Assembly: GCF_029338275.1 (NCBI RefSeq)
Contig: NZ_CP119789.1
Location: 682,001 to 746,000, forward strand
From: Haloarcula ordinaria
GTDB lineage: Archaea > Halobacteriota > Halobacteria > Halobacteriales > Haloarculaceae
Reading direction: 5' to 3'
DNA length: 64,000 bases
Position numbers and translations under genes: made by a program. Below, piece by piece: positions 52,385 to 61,245 of the stretch (position 1 is the stretch's first letter; each line of letters opens with the position of its first letter). The notes beneath the pieces were generated by a model, which saw nothing but the letters and a program-made list of their open reading frames with translations, searched no databases and had not been told where the DNA came from.

Positions 52385-54193
52385 CTACTGATAGCGGCCC
52401 CGTCCCTCGATGTCCTCGAGGCTCCGGAACACGTCGTCGGCGTGGTCACTGGCCTCGCGGTAGGCGGCTTCGGCGGCCGCGAGCAGCGGCTCGGCGTCGT
52501 CGGCCGTCCCCGCCAGCGACTGCGAGAGGACGTGGAGGTCCATCGCGTGGTCCTCGGCCTCCTGGGTGTAGTACCCCAGGCCGAAGTCGATGAGGAAGAT
52601 CCGTCGGTCGGCGTCGCTCGCTTCGCGGACCGCGTTCGCTCCCCGCTCGGAACTCCGGGGCTTATCTCTCGGCGCGACCCGCACGTTCCGCGTCGTCGGG
52701 TCGCCGTGGACGAAGCCGGCGTCGTGGATGCGCGCGAGGTGGCGGCCCACGTCGCGGACGCGGTCGACGGTCAGCGCCTCCCGAAGGTCGCAGTCGCCGA
52801 CGCGCTGGAAGACGATGCGGGCCTCCTGCGGGTCGACGTCCCGGACCAGCGGCGTCGGGACACCGTGGCGCCGCGCGTCGGCCGTGAGCCGGACCTCCTG
52901 CCGGGTGCGCTCGATACGCAGCCGCTCGTCGAGTTGTGGATGGCGGTAGGTCCGCGGGACACGGTCCTTGACGACCGAATCTCCCTCGAAGGTAACAGTC
53001 GCTTCCGCGCCCTGTACCGCGGTGTCACCCTCGGCCGCGCCGCGGTGTCCAGCACCGACGGTCTCGTCATCGCGCCACGTGACCGCCACTTCGTCGGGCC
53101 GGAAGTCCGAGTCGATGCCCGAGTCCTCGATAGCGAGCGTGTCGCCGGCGGTGTACATCTTCGCGCCGAGCATGGCTATCATGCCGGCGTTGTCGCGGAG
53201 GAAGCGGTCCTCTGGCGCGTAGAACTCTGCACCGCGCTGCTCGCACATCTCTCGGAGCATCCCCTGGAGGCGTTCGTTCTGGCCGACGCCGCCGCCCAGG
53301 ACGAGTTCGTCGGCGTCGGTCAGCGACAGCGCGCGTTCGGATACCTCGGTGAGCATCGCGAAGATGGTCTCCTCCAGGCCGCGACAGACGTCGTCGACCG
53401 GAACACCGTCGGACGCACGTCGTTCGTCCGACGAGCCTCCGCTCGCATTGCTCGCGGAGGCCCCGCCGTCGACGGCCTGCTTGGCCGCGCTCATGATGCC
53501 CGAGAAGGAGAAGTCCATCCCCTTGACGACGTAGGGCAGCGGGTGGAAATCGCCGTCCTTCGCGTGCTGTTCGACCTTCGGCCCGCCGGGATGGGACCAG
53601 TCGAGGTGGCGGGTGAACTTGTCGATGGCGTTGCCGACGCCGGTGTCCATCGTCTCGCCGAGCACGCGGTAGCGGCCGTTTCGGTAGCCCAGCAGGTGGG
53701 CGTTGGCCCCCGACGCGTTCAGGCAGACCGGCGACGAGAAACCGGACTGATGGCGGCCGACCTCGAGGTGGGCGACCATGTGGTTGACGCCCACCAGCGG
53801 GACGTCGAAGCGTTGTGCGACGGCTCGGGCGGCGGTTCCCACGATGCGCAGGCAGGGGCCGAGGCCGGGGCCGCGGGCGAAGGCGACGGCGTCAATCGGC
53901 GACGCCGATTGGTTCGACGGGGGACCCTCGTCGGCGTCGATAGGGGCACCCCCGTCCTCACTGGTCGTCCGAGCCCGCTCGCGGGCGTGGTCGAGGACCG
54001 TCTCGACGACCTGCGGAATCGCCTCGCCCATGTGCTCGGCGGCCTCGCGCGGGTGGATGCCGCCGCTCTCGGGCTGGTAGGCGTCGGTCTCGATGAAGAC
54101 GTGGTCGGCGTCGCTCGCGCTCGTCGGGTCGTCGGTCGCAAAGAGCGCAGCACTGGCTGCCCAGGCGGTACCCTCGATACCGAGAACGCGCAT
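52385..54193 (-). CDS. kae1-bud32: Kae1-Bud32 fusion (tRNA threonylcarbamoyladenosine synthesis)
   Basis: A natural fusion of 602 aa in the KEOPS complex, which makes t6A at position 37 of ANN-decoding tRNAs. The Kae1 part has the metal motif HMVAHLE (about 137) and GGGVGQNERL (about 305). The Bud32 part (about 395-602) has the atypical kinase loop FVHGDPTTRNV and IDFGLGYY. Low-complexity inserts occur in Kae1 (about 77-98 and 240-262). It starts just after the S27ae gene, with which it forms a ribosomal operon. Confidence 0.95.
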   Translation of the reverse strand: MRVLGIEGTAWAASAALFATDDPTSASDADHVFIETDAYQPESGGIHPREAAEHMGEAIPQVVETVLDHARERARTTSEDGGAPIDADEGPPSNQSASPIDAVAFARGPGLGPCLRIVGTAARAVAQRFDVPLVGVNHMVAHLEVGRHQSGFSSPVCLNASGANAHLLGYRNGRYRVLGETMDTGVGNAIDKFTRHLDWSHPGGPKVEQHAKDGDFHPLPYVVKGMDFSFSGIMSAAKQAVDGGASASNASGGSSDERRASDGVPVDDVCRGLEETIFAMLTEVSERALSLTDADELVLGGGVGQNERLQGMLREMCEQRGAEFYAPEDRFLRDNAGMIAMLGAKMYTAGDTLAIEDSGIDSDFRPDEVAVTWRDDETVGAGHRGAAEGDTAVQGAEATVTFEGDSVVKDRVPRTYRHPQLDERLRIERTRQEVRLTADARRHGVPTPLVRDVDPQEARIVFQRVGDCDLREALTVDRVRDVGRHLARIHDAGFVHGDPTTRNVRVAPRDKPRSSERGANAVREASDADRRIFLIDFGLGYYTQEAEDHAMDLHVLSQSLAGTADDAEPLLAAAEAAYREASDHADDVFRSLEDIEGRGRYQ

Positions 54194-54201
54194 GTCGGGC
54201 C

Positions 54202-54333
54202 TTACTTCCAGTTGGTGTAGCCGCACTTCCCGCAGGTCTGGCGGTCCTCGTGTTCCGCCAGCAGCGTGTCACCACACCGGGGGCAGGTCTCGCGCGTGAG
54301 TTCGCCGTCCTCGTAGTACTCGTTGCGGGCCAT
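54202..54333 (-). CDS. rps27ae: 30S ribosomal protein S27ae
   Basis: A 43-aa small-subunit protein with a zinc ribbon: CPRCG and [10 protein letters not shown] at the end, the classic S27ae pattern. The Met at 54333 opens the conserved [12 protein letters not shown]; the longer frame is an overlap with S24e. It sits 1 bp after the rps24e stop and 8 bp before Kae1-Bud32. Confidence 0.93.
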   Translation of the reverse strand: MARNEYYEDGELTRETCPRCGDTLLAEHEDRQTCGKCGYTNWK

Positions 54334-54334
54334 C

Positions 54335-54649
54335 TTATGCCTCCTCGGCCTCTTCGTCGACCTCGCCGTCGGCGACGATCTTGTTGCGCTCGAGCATGTG
54401 GTCCTGCTCGACGTCACGGGCGTCCTCCGGGCTGTCGTAGACCTTCGCGTAGCCGATGGTCTTGCGCATGCCGAACTTCGTGTCCAGTTTGTGAACGACG
54501 ACCTCCTCGGCGTCCTTGTTCAGCTTCGCCGCGAGCGAGTCGCGCACGGAGAGCCGCGAGGGCGTGGCTTCGTCGTGGACGACCTCGAAACGGACGTCCG
54601 TCCTGTGCAACATCGGATTGTCGTCTTCCTCGATGATGTCGATGTCCAT
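54335..54649 (-). CDS. rps24e: 30S ribosomal protein S24e
   Basis: A 104-aa archaeal/eukaryotic-type small-subunit protein. It starts [19 protein letters not shown] and has the central [19 protein letters not shown] and [12 protein letters not shown] segments typical of S24e. The C terminus is acidic. It is the first gene of the S24e-S27ae-Kae1-Bud32 unit. Confidence 0.95.
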   Translation of the reverse strand: MDIDIIEEDDNPMLHRTDVRFEVVHDEATPSRLSVRDSLAAKLNKDAEEVVVHKLDTKFGMRKTIGYAKVYDSPEDARDVEQDHMLERNKIVADGEVDEEAEEA

Positions 54650-54782
54650 GGTTCGTTGCCTCTATTTCCCGCCGAAGCGCCTAAAAGGATTTCGAAGCCG
54701 TGGGGCCGCGAGACCGGTGTTTCGGCGGCTGTCTCTGGGTCGCTCTCGTCGTCGGTACGGCGCTCCCGTCGGGCAGCTGGCC

Positions 54783-55793
54783 CTACTGTCTCTCGCCCAG
54801 CTGCGCGAGGAGGTGTGCGAGATGGACCCGCTCGTTGGCCGCGTCCACCAGCGCCATGTCGGTCTGGCCGGCCAGGCGGTGGACCTCGGCCAGCCGCCGC
54901 CCGGAGTAGCGCGACCGGGCGACGGACAGCAGGTCCTCCAAGATGTCTGACGCGCCGTACCCCTCGTCGACCAGCAGGTCGTCCAGCGTCGAGCGAGCGT
55001 CGGTGAACCGGCCGTCTTCGGCGGCCTCGACCATCGCCTCGACCTGCCCGTCGGCCTCGAGTGCGTGCAGCGTCTCGTAGGCGGTGTCCATCGTCAGCTC
55101 GCCCTCTTCCTCGGCGGTAGTCTGGGCCGCCAGGATAGCGGTCCGGAGGTCGCCCTCGGCGTAGCCGGCGACGTACTCGAGGCCGTCGTCGTCGTGGGCG
55201 ACGCCCTCGGCGGTGACGACGTCCCGGAGGACCGCGACGGTCTCCTCGTGGTTCGGTGCGCGCATGACGACCGGGAAACAGCGCGAGCGGATCGGGGGGA
55301 TGAGGGCGGAGGGCTGGCGCGTCGCGATGACGAACTGGGTGGCCTCGTAATATTGCTCCATCACGCGACGCAGCGCCTGCTGGAAGTCCTCGCGGATGCT
55401 CTCGGCGTTGTCCAGGAGGATGGTCTTGTAGGTCCCCGAGACGGGGGCGTAACTGGCCGACTCCTTCAGGACGTGGTTGATGAGGTCGGCCTTCGAGGAC
55501 TCGCGGCGGCGCTTGCTGTCGATGAACGACGAGAACCGCGGGTCGTTCGCGACCTCCTTCTTGGTCATGTCGAAGACGTCGGCGACGTTGAGCTCGGTGA
55601 AGTCGGCGTCGGAGTTCGCGTGGACCTCCCGGGCGTAGGCGCGGACGGCGGCTGTCTTGCCCGCCCCTTTCGGCCCGTGGACCAGCAGGTTCATCGGCTC
55701 CTCGATGGCTCCCTGCAAGTGGTCGCGGGCCTCGGGCTGGGGGATGTCCGCCAGTTTCGGGGCGTGGATTTCGGTCCACAGCGGCGCGTCCAT
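54783..55793 (-). CDS. rfcC: Replication factor C small-subunit-like AAA+ ATPase
   Basis: A 336-aa clamp-loader-type ATPase. Walker A GPKGAGKT is at residues 40-47; the Walker B equivalent is TILLDNAE, where the usual DEAD is replaced by DNAE. The Arg-finger region SRCF is kept, as is the C-terminal collar domain. Haloarchaea have a standard RfcA besides such a divergent third subunit, so I call it RfcC-like. It may have lost some catalytic capacity but could still be structural within the clamp loader. Confidence 0.8.
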   Translation of the reverse strand: MDAPLWTEIHAPKLADIPQPEARDHLQGAIEEPMNLLVHGPKGAGKTAAVRAYAREVHANSDADFTELNVADVFDMTKKEVANDPRFSSFIDSKRRRESSKADLINHVLKESASYAPVSGTYKTILLDNAESIREDFQQALRRVMEQYYEATQFVIATRQPSALIPPIRSRCFPVVMRAPNHEETVAVLRDVVTAEGVAHDDDGLEYVAGYAEGDLRTAILAAQTTAEEEGELTMDTAYETLHALEADGQVEAMVEAAEDGRFTDARSTLDDLLVDEGYGASDILEDLLSVARSRYSGRRLAEVHRLAGQTDMALVDAANERVHLAHLLAQLGERQ

Positions 55794-55848
55794 TGGTCAA
55801 CCGCGGGTAGGGCACCACCCGACAAGTAATCGGCGGTCCTGGCGCGGG

Positions 55849-57039
55849 TCACAGCAGGGCCTGCAAGCCGCCGCCGTCTGCTAGCCCGGCGACCCTGTCG
55901 GCTCCTTCCTCCGGCGTCACCGTCGGCCGTTCGGCGGCGGCGAGCGGCAGCGACAGCTCGACCTGTGCACCCCCGAGGGCGCTCTCGCCCACCTCGATGT
56001 CGCCGCCGTACTGTTCGAGTATCGACGCCGTCAGGAACAGCCCGAGGCCGTCACCGTCGCTCTCCAGACCGCGCTCGTTGGCTTCGAGCACCCGCTCGCG
56101 GGCCCCCTCCGGAATCCCGCCCCCGTCGTCGGCGACCCGGACGTGGGCCGCGCCGTCGGCGACCGTCGCCTCGACGACGACCGTCGGCCGGGCCCCGTGG
56201 TTGTGTTCGACGGCGTTCTCGAGGACGTTGTACACCGCCCGCTCCAGCAGGTCGTCGGCCCGGACCGAACAGTCGGGAAGCGACCTGACGGTGACCGACG
56301 CGTCGGGGAACGCGCGGTCGACGGCGTCGGCCTGTGCGGTCACGACTGTCGACAGCCCGACGGCCTCGAGGTCGGTGTCTGCGGTCATCGCCTCGGTGAT
56401 GTCGGCGATCTTCTCGACTGTCTCGGCCAGCTGGTCGCTCTTGTCGACGACGGTCGTCGCCCACCGTTCCTGGTCGCTGTTGCCCCGTGCGGCGAGCAGT
56501 TCGCCCCGGCCGCGGACGACCGTCAGGCCGTTGAGCAACTGGTGGCGCAGCGTCCGGTTCAGCAGGTCGTTGGCCTCGCGCTGTCGCTCGAGGAACTCCC
56601 GTCTCACCTCCGCTTCGGTGGCTCGCTGGGTCGACTCACGGGCCGTGACGCTGTAGACGCCGACCATGAGGCCAAAGAGGCCCCCGGCGATTATCTCGGT
56701 CAGCAACCTGACGCCGACCGGCACCGAGGGCTGGCCGGTGGCGCGAAGGACGACGGGCCACAGGCCGAGCCCGGCCATGACGATCAGTCCGACGGTGAAC
56801 CAACGGACGACTGTCTCGGTGTCGTCGAACGACTCGGCCCGACGCAGGCGGAGCCCCTGCCAGATTGCGACGCTCGCGAAGACCGTCGGCAACGCGATAT
56901 CTAGCAGTGCGAACGTCGGACCCTGGACCTGTACCCAGACGACCACTGTGAGCACCCCGATCGCCATCAGACTCACCGTCGGGACCCACCATTCGAGTAT
57001 CTGGTCCCACCGGCGGTCCATCCCCACCTCGGATGACAT
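55849..57039 (-). CDS. Membrane sensor histidine kinase
   Basis: A 396-aa two-component kinase. Four or so membrane helices (about 15-130) are followed by a coiled-coil linker (TQRATEAEVRREFLERQREAND) and the phosphoacceptor LRHQLLNGLTVVRG (about 167). The catalytic N box VYNVLENAVEHN (about 270), G1 DDGGGIP and G2 GDGLGLFL complete it. No receiver domain is attached. It reads the same way as the Bat gene upstream (54 bp gap). Signal unknown, perceived within the membrane. Confidence 0.85.
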   Translation of the reverse strand: MSSEVGMDRRWDQILEWWVPTVSLMAIGVLTVVVWVQVQGPTFALLDIALPTVFASVAIWQGLRLRRAESFDDTETVVRWFTVGLIVMAGLGLWPVVLRATGQPSVPVGVRLLTEIIAGGLFGLMVGVYSVTARESTQRATEAEVRREFLERQREANDLLNRTLRHQLLNGLTVVRGRGELLAARGNSDQERWATTVVDKSDQLAETVEKIADITEAMTADTDLEAVGLSTVVTAQADAVDRAFPDASVTVRSLPDCSVRADDLLERAVYNVLENAVEHNHGARPTVVVEATVADGAAHVRVADDGGGIPEGARERVLEANERGLESDGDGLGLFLTASILEQYGGDIEVGESALGGAQVELSLPLAAAERPTVTPEEGADRVAGLADGGGLQALL

Positions 57040-57093
57040 CCTGTAGTAAGTACCAAACTACTTGAATAAATACCTTACTCCGAGGTCGGTGGG

Positions 57094-59496
57094 TCAGTTC
57101 TCGAACAGTTCCCTGAACACCTTCTGCTGGGCCGCCCGGAGGTGCTGGTGGTAGGTCGGTCGGGAGATGTCCATCGCCGAGGCCAGCTCGTCGCCGTCGA
57201 CCTCCCGTGGCCAGGCGAAAAAGCCCCCGAGGTAGGCCGTCCGGAGCGCCGTCTCCTGGCGGTCGGTGAACTGCTCGGCCAGCGAGGCCCGGAACTCCTG
57301 CTGGGTCCGGACCGGCCGCTCGTGCTCGTGGTAGCTCGCCAGGTCGACGCCGTCGTAGTCGTTCTCGACGATGCTGAACACCTCGCGGGCGTCGGCCTGG
57401 TAGGGCAGTTCGACGGTGTAGCGGGCGACACCGTTCTCGCCGCCGGCGGCCCTCGGGACGGCCCCGTGGTCGACGAGCCTGGCCAGCAGCGACCCGGTGA
57501 CCGTGACGTCGAACAGCGTATCGCCCTCGTGTTCGGCCACCCGCCGGACCTTCGCGACGGACTCGTCGCCCTCGAGCGCCTCGAGGACTGTGTCGGAGTC
57601 GGCGCCTTCCGCGGTCAGATACAGGCGCAGCGAGCCGTCGTCGTTGATGACGGTCCCCTCTGAGGTGAGCGTCGCGCCGGTGCTCGCCGAGAGGCGACTC
57701 AGGAGCAGGCGCCGGTCGTCGACGGTGAACTCCAGCTCGACGACCTTGTTCGCCGAGAGGATCTTCCCGCTCTCGATGGCGTTGATGGCGTTGGCGACGG
57801 CCCGCCCCAGCGCCTCGAGGACGACCTGCTCCCGGTCGTCGAACGCGTCGACCTGGTCCGCACAGACGAAGAGCACCCCGTACGTCGAGTCGGTGTACGA
57901 CAGCGGGATGGCCATCACCGACTCGACGCCGGCCGCGTGCGCGTCCCGGACCCAGTCGGTCTCGCTTCCCTCGAGGTCGGTGTGTATCTCCGGCTCGTGG
58001 TCGGCCAGCGCCTGCGCGCCCACCGTCCCCTCCTCGAGGTCGACGGTGACGTTCGCTATATCGACGTCGACGTCGCCGGCCCAGCTGGTGACCTCCAGGC
58101 GCTCGTCGCGGACGTCCGGTCGACCGACCCACGCGAAGACGTAGGGGTCGGTCGCGACGACCTCCTCGCAGACGCCCGATTCGACGGCCTCCCGGGTCGT
58201 CACCTCGACCAGCACCTCGACGGTGTTCTCGATGAGGCCGTTTATCCGCTCGAGGATGGTGGCGATGCGCTCGCGGGTCTCGCGGACCTCCTGTTCCCGT
58301 TTCGCGCGGTTGCAGGCCGCCGCGGCGTTGGTCACGAGCAGGCTCGCCACCTGCCGGTCGAGGTCGTCGAACGCGTCGGGGTCCGTCGAGAGGACGCTCA
58401 GCGTCCCGTGGACGCCGATGGGGAAGAACATCCCCGACCGGATGCGCTCGTCCCCGCCCAGGTCGAGCCCGTCCTCGTCGGCGAAAAAGACCGGCTCGCC
58501 GCTCGCGAACACCTCGCCGGGGTACCCTTCGTCGAGGCTGTAGACCGGCCGCTCGCCCAGCCGTTCGGTGGTCGCTTCGGTCGTTGCGGCCGGCCGCAGG
58601 ACCTGCGCTTCGGCGTCGTACAGGCGGACGACGTTCAGGTCGAGCCCCAGCGTGCGCTGGGCCGCCCCCGAGACGATGCTAGCGACCTCCTCCCGGGTCG
58701 GTGCCTGCATCAACGCTCGCGAGGTCTCCTGGAGCCCCGACAGCATCTCCTCGCGGCGCTTGCGCTCCGAGATATCCCGGATGACCCCGGCGGTCCCGCG
58801 GAACTCGCCGCGCTCGCCGTACAGCACCGTCATGTGGTCCTCGCAGGCGATCCGCTCGCCGTTCTTGTGGTGGATGTCCAGTTCGAAGGTCGTCCCGACG
58901 TCGTCGCGCCCGTCGCCTGACAGCAGCTCACGGAGTCGGTCCTCGGCCAGCTCGACCGTCGCCCGGTCCTTGATGATGCGCGTGTGCTCGCCGAGCAGTT
59001 CCGCCTCGGTGTAGCCGGTCAGCTCGGTCATCGCGCTGTTGACGAAGACGAACTGTCCCTCGTCGTCGAGCGCGTAGACGCCGTCGTCGAGCGCCTCGAT
59101 GACCTCGACATGTCGGTCGAACGCCGCCGGGTCGTTCTCCGGTGTCTCGAGCGTCCGCTCGATGCGGTCGGCCAGGACGGCGTACTGCTCGCTGGGGCCG
59201 CGCTGGACGTACTCGAGGCCCCTGTCGCGCAGCACCCGCCGGACGATACTCGCGTCGTCGTGCCCGAAGATAATCACCGGCAGTGACGCGCGCTCCGACC
59301 GCAGGTCGGCCACGAACGGCGGTGGCTCGACCTGCGTGCTCACCACGCAGGCGACGTCGTCGAGGCCCGCTGCCGGCGCGTCGGCCCCCGCGGTCCGCAC
59401 GTCGAACCCCTCACCGACCCGTTCGAGTGCCGCTGCCGCCTGCGAGACCTGCGCCTCGTCGTCACCGCATACCAACACGCACGGTCCGCTACCCAT
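57094..59496 (-). CDS. Bat-type regulator (PAS-GAF-HTH, bacterio-opsin-activator-like)
   Basis: An 800-aa multi-domain regulator. The N-terminal receiver-like domain (about 1-125, phosphoacceptor not obvious) is followed by a PAS domain with ALDDGVYALDDEGQFVFVN (about 135-250) and two GAF-like domains (about 260-410 and 430-580). A BAT effector domain (about 590-730) and a C-terminal HTH_10 (about 740-800, with TYLGGFFAWPREVDGDELASAM broken by turns) complete it. A perfect palindrome sits between its TATA box and the start. It probably senses redox or light-linked small molecules and regulates transcription. Confidence 0.82.
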   Translation of the reverse strand: MGSGPCVLVCGDDEAQVSQAAAALERVGEGFDVRTAGADAPAAGLDDVACVVSTQVEPPPFVADLRSERASLPVIIFGHDDASIVRRVLRDRGLEYVQRGPSEQYAVLADRIERTLETPENDPAAFDRHVEVIEALDDGVYALDDEGQFVFVNSAMTELTGYTEAELLGEHTRIIKDRATVELAEDRLRELLSGDGRDDVGTTFELDIHHKNGERIACEDHMTVLYGERGEFRGTAGVIRDISERKRREEMLSGLQETSRALMQAPTREEVASIVSGAAQRTLGLDLNVVRLYDAEAQVLRPAATTEATTERLGERPVYSLDEGYPGEVFASGEPVFFADEDGLDLGGDERIRSGMFFPIGVHGTLSVLSTDPDAFDDLDRQVASLLVTNAAAACNRAKREQEVRETRERIATILERINGLIENTVEVLVEVTTREAVESGVCEEVVATDPYVFAWVGRPDVRDERLEVTSWAGDVDVDIANVTVDLEEGTVGAQALADHEPEIHTDLEGSETDWVRDAHAAGVESVMAIPLSYTDSTYGVLFVCADQVDAFDDREQVVLEALGRAVANAINAIESGKILSANKVVELEFTVDDRRLLLSRLSASTGATLTSEGTVINDDGSLRLYLTAEGADSDTVLEALEGDESVAKVRRVAEHEGDTLFDVTVTGSLLARLVDHGAVPRAAGGENGVARYTVELPYQADAREVFSIVENDYDGVDLASYHEHERPVRTQQEFRASLAEQFTDRQETALRTAYLGGFFAWPREVDGDELASAMDISRPTYHQHLRAAQQKVFRELFEN

Positions 59497-59500
59497 GCCT

Positions 59501-59519
59501 TACTGGTTAGCAACCAGTA
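59501..59519. promoter_or_regulatory. Palindromic operator at the Bat gene start
   Basis: Perfect 8-bp arms TACTGGTT and AACCAGTA with a 3-bp centre, 5 bp upstream of the ATG at 59496 and abutting the TATA-like TATATAT (59518-59524). A dimeric HTH protein bound here would block transcription; autorepression by the Bat-type HTH is the simplest idea. Confidence 0.5.
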
Positions 59520-59546
59520 TATATGAAGGTAGGGGTCGGTCGCTCT

Positions 59547-59696
59547 TCAGCAGTGGCCGCTCACGAACACGTCGCTCATCTCCGGGTGACATCTCGAACA
59601 GAGCCACTCCGTGGTTCGGTAGGTCATCGTCTCGGCCGGCCGGCGGTGTTTCCAGACGTGCAGTACGTCGATTTCGCAGTGGTCACATTCTGCCAT
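59547..59696 (-). CDS. Small zinc-finger protein (49 aa)
   Basis: A 49-aa protein with CDHC (residues 4-7) and CSRC (33-36) knuckles and extra His residues, consistent with a single zinc site. The ATG at 59696 is preceded by an AT-rich stretch that could be its promoter. It lies 51 bp upstream of the Bat gene start, same strand. It is one of several very small zinc proteins in this window. Function unknown. Confidence 0.65.
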   Translation of the reverse strand: MAECDHCEIDVLHVWKHRRPAETMTYRTTEWLCSRCHPEMSDVFVSGHC

Positions 59697-59889
59697 CTGT
59701 ACTCCATGTCTATCTCACAATACGCAATAAAACACTAGTATTATTCAATTTAAGGAGTAAAAACTAGTAATTCTATAACTCTGGCAGAGGCCTCTTTCCA
59801 GTCGTTCGATTCGCCCCGTCCGGCAACACCGGCGCTCCAGGCGACGCTATCCGGACGCGTACCCCTCGGAATTCGGGAGTGACCGTTGC

Positions 59890-60045
59890 CTAGCTATGGC
59901 TGTGGATGTTCGTACTCCCACACTCGGGGCACTGCGTGAGCAGTCCGAACGGCGGTGCAGTGACCCTGTTCCACGTCTCGCCGGCCGGCGCCTCGAACCC
60001 GCACTCGAGACACGTTAGCTGTGAGACCTCTTTCGTGTCGAGCAT
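59890..60045 (-). CDS. Small zinc-ribbon protein (51 aa)
   Basis: A 51-aa protein with CLEC (residues 12-15) and CPEC (about 41-44) flanking TAPPFGLL, a compact zinc ribbon. The Met at 60045 is preferred; a GTG eight codons upstream (60069) is possible. A TATA-like TATTTAC at 60087-60093 supports a short leader for the ATG start. It could be nucleic-acid- or protein-binding. Next to tRNA-Gly, opposite to nadE. Confidence 0.65.
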   Translation of the reverse strand: MLDTKEVSQLTCLECGFEAPAGETWNRVTAPPFGLLTQCPECGSTNIHSHS

Positions 60046-60176
60046 CACGTTCGACGCTACTCCGTCCACCGAGAAAGTTGTTTGCGTATTTACACTCTTG
60101 TGACCGTGAGGCGGGGCTTTGAGGGTCAGGGAACGGCCGACGATAGCGCACTCTCCACGAGATGTTCGCAGCAAAA

Positions 60177-60247
60177 TGCGCCGGCCGGGAATTGAACCCG
60201 GGCTATTGGCTTGGGAAGCCAATGTCCTACCACTGGACCACCGGCGC
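60177..60247 (-). tRNA. tRNA-Gly (anticodon CCC)
   Basis: Minus strand. The acceptor GCGCCGG pairs fully with CCGGCGC, the anticodon stem TTGGC/GCCAA encloses TTCCCAA giving CCC, and the T-loop TTCAATT is canonical. CCA is not encoded and there is no intron. Unlike tRNA-Gln and tRNA-Thr in this window, its 3' end is not duplicated nearby. The cognate synthetase is at 16040. Confidence 0.92.
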
Positions 60248-60410
60248 CCGTCGCACTCGCGTCGCGCACCCGAGAATCCACGTCGGTCGCACTTCAACGT
60301 AGCGCTTCCGTGCGCGCTTTCCGACTCGCCGGGGGCGTAGAGAGTGGACGTGCGTTCGAAAATGTCGCCAGGATGAGTGGGTATTAGTTCGCACCGGCCT
60401 AGGTGCCGGT

Positions 60411-61244
60411 ATGGCAGAAGCCGATTCGGTCGTCCGGGCCGACAGACCACTGGACCTGACGTTCTCCGAGGCCGAGCTCGAGGCGCACCGCGAGCACATC
60501 ACCGAGTTCATCCGCGGGCAGCTCGACGCGGCGGGCGTCGAGCGTGCGGTCATGGGTCTCTCGGGCGGTATCGACAGCACGCTGGTCTCCCACCTGGCGG
60601 TCGAGGCGCTCGGCGCCGACGCCGTTCACGGCCTCGTCATGCCCAGCGAGGTCAACCGCGCGGAGAACATGAGCGACGCCGAACGGGTGGCCGAGGAACT
60701 GCTCGGCATCGAGTACGACGTCGTCGAGATCAACCCCCTTGTCGACGCGTTCCTCGACGCCTACCCCGACGCTGCGGGTGACCAGCTGGCCGTCGGCAAC
60801 CTGCGGGTGCGCTGTCGGGCGGTCCTGAACTACCTCGTCGCCAACCACGAGGACGCGCTGGTGCTGGGGACCGGCAACCGCAGCGAGGCGCTGGTGGGCT
60901 ACTACACGAAGTACGGCGACGGCGCCGTCGACTGCCATCCCATCGCCGGCCTGTACAAACAGCAGGTCCGGCAACTCGCGCGCCACGTCGGGGTCCCCGA
61001 CGACCTCGCGGCAAAGACGGCCAGCGCCGAGATGTGGGCCGGCCAGACCGACGCCGACGAGATGGGGATGGACTACGACACGCTCGACGCGATTCTCGCA
61101 CTCCACGTCGACGGCGGCGTCCCGAAGGCAGCGACGGCCGAGCACATCGGCGTCGACGCGTCGCTCGTCGAGCAGGTCGTCGGGATGTACGAGTCGAGCG
61201 CGCACAAACGCGCGATGCCGCCGGGGCCCGAACCGCTGTACTGA
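60411..61244 (+). CDS. nadE: NH3-dependent NAD+ synthetase
   Basis: Last step of NAD synthesis, converting deamido-NAD with ATP and ammonia; 277 aa. The PP-loop SGGIDSTL is at about residues 45-52. The GTGNRSE segment (about 153), GDGAVDCHPIAGLYK and a late KRAMPPGPEP end are standard for NadE. No glutaminase domain, so ammonia is the nitrogen donor. It is followed closely by a convergent DUF3105 gene. Confidence 0.93.
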   Translation: MAEADSVVRADRPLDLTFSEAELEAHREHITEFIRGQLDAAGVERAVMGLSGGIDSTLVSHLAVEALGADAVHGLVMPSEVNRAENMSDAERVAEELLGIEYDVVEINPLVDAFLDAYPDAAGDQLAVGNLRVRCRAVLNYLVANHEDALVLGTGNRSEALVGYYTKYGDGAVDCHPIAGLYKQQVRQLARHVGVPDDLAAKTASAEMWAGQTDADEMGMDYDTLDAILALHVDGGVPKAATAEHIGVDASLVEQVVGMYESSAHKRAMPPGPEPLY

Positions 61245-61245
61245 C

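Noticed and set aside
52442..54220. 592-codon plus-strand frame opposite Kae1-Bud32
   Set aside because: Shadow frame; Kae1 and Bud32 motifs are clear on the minus strand.
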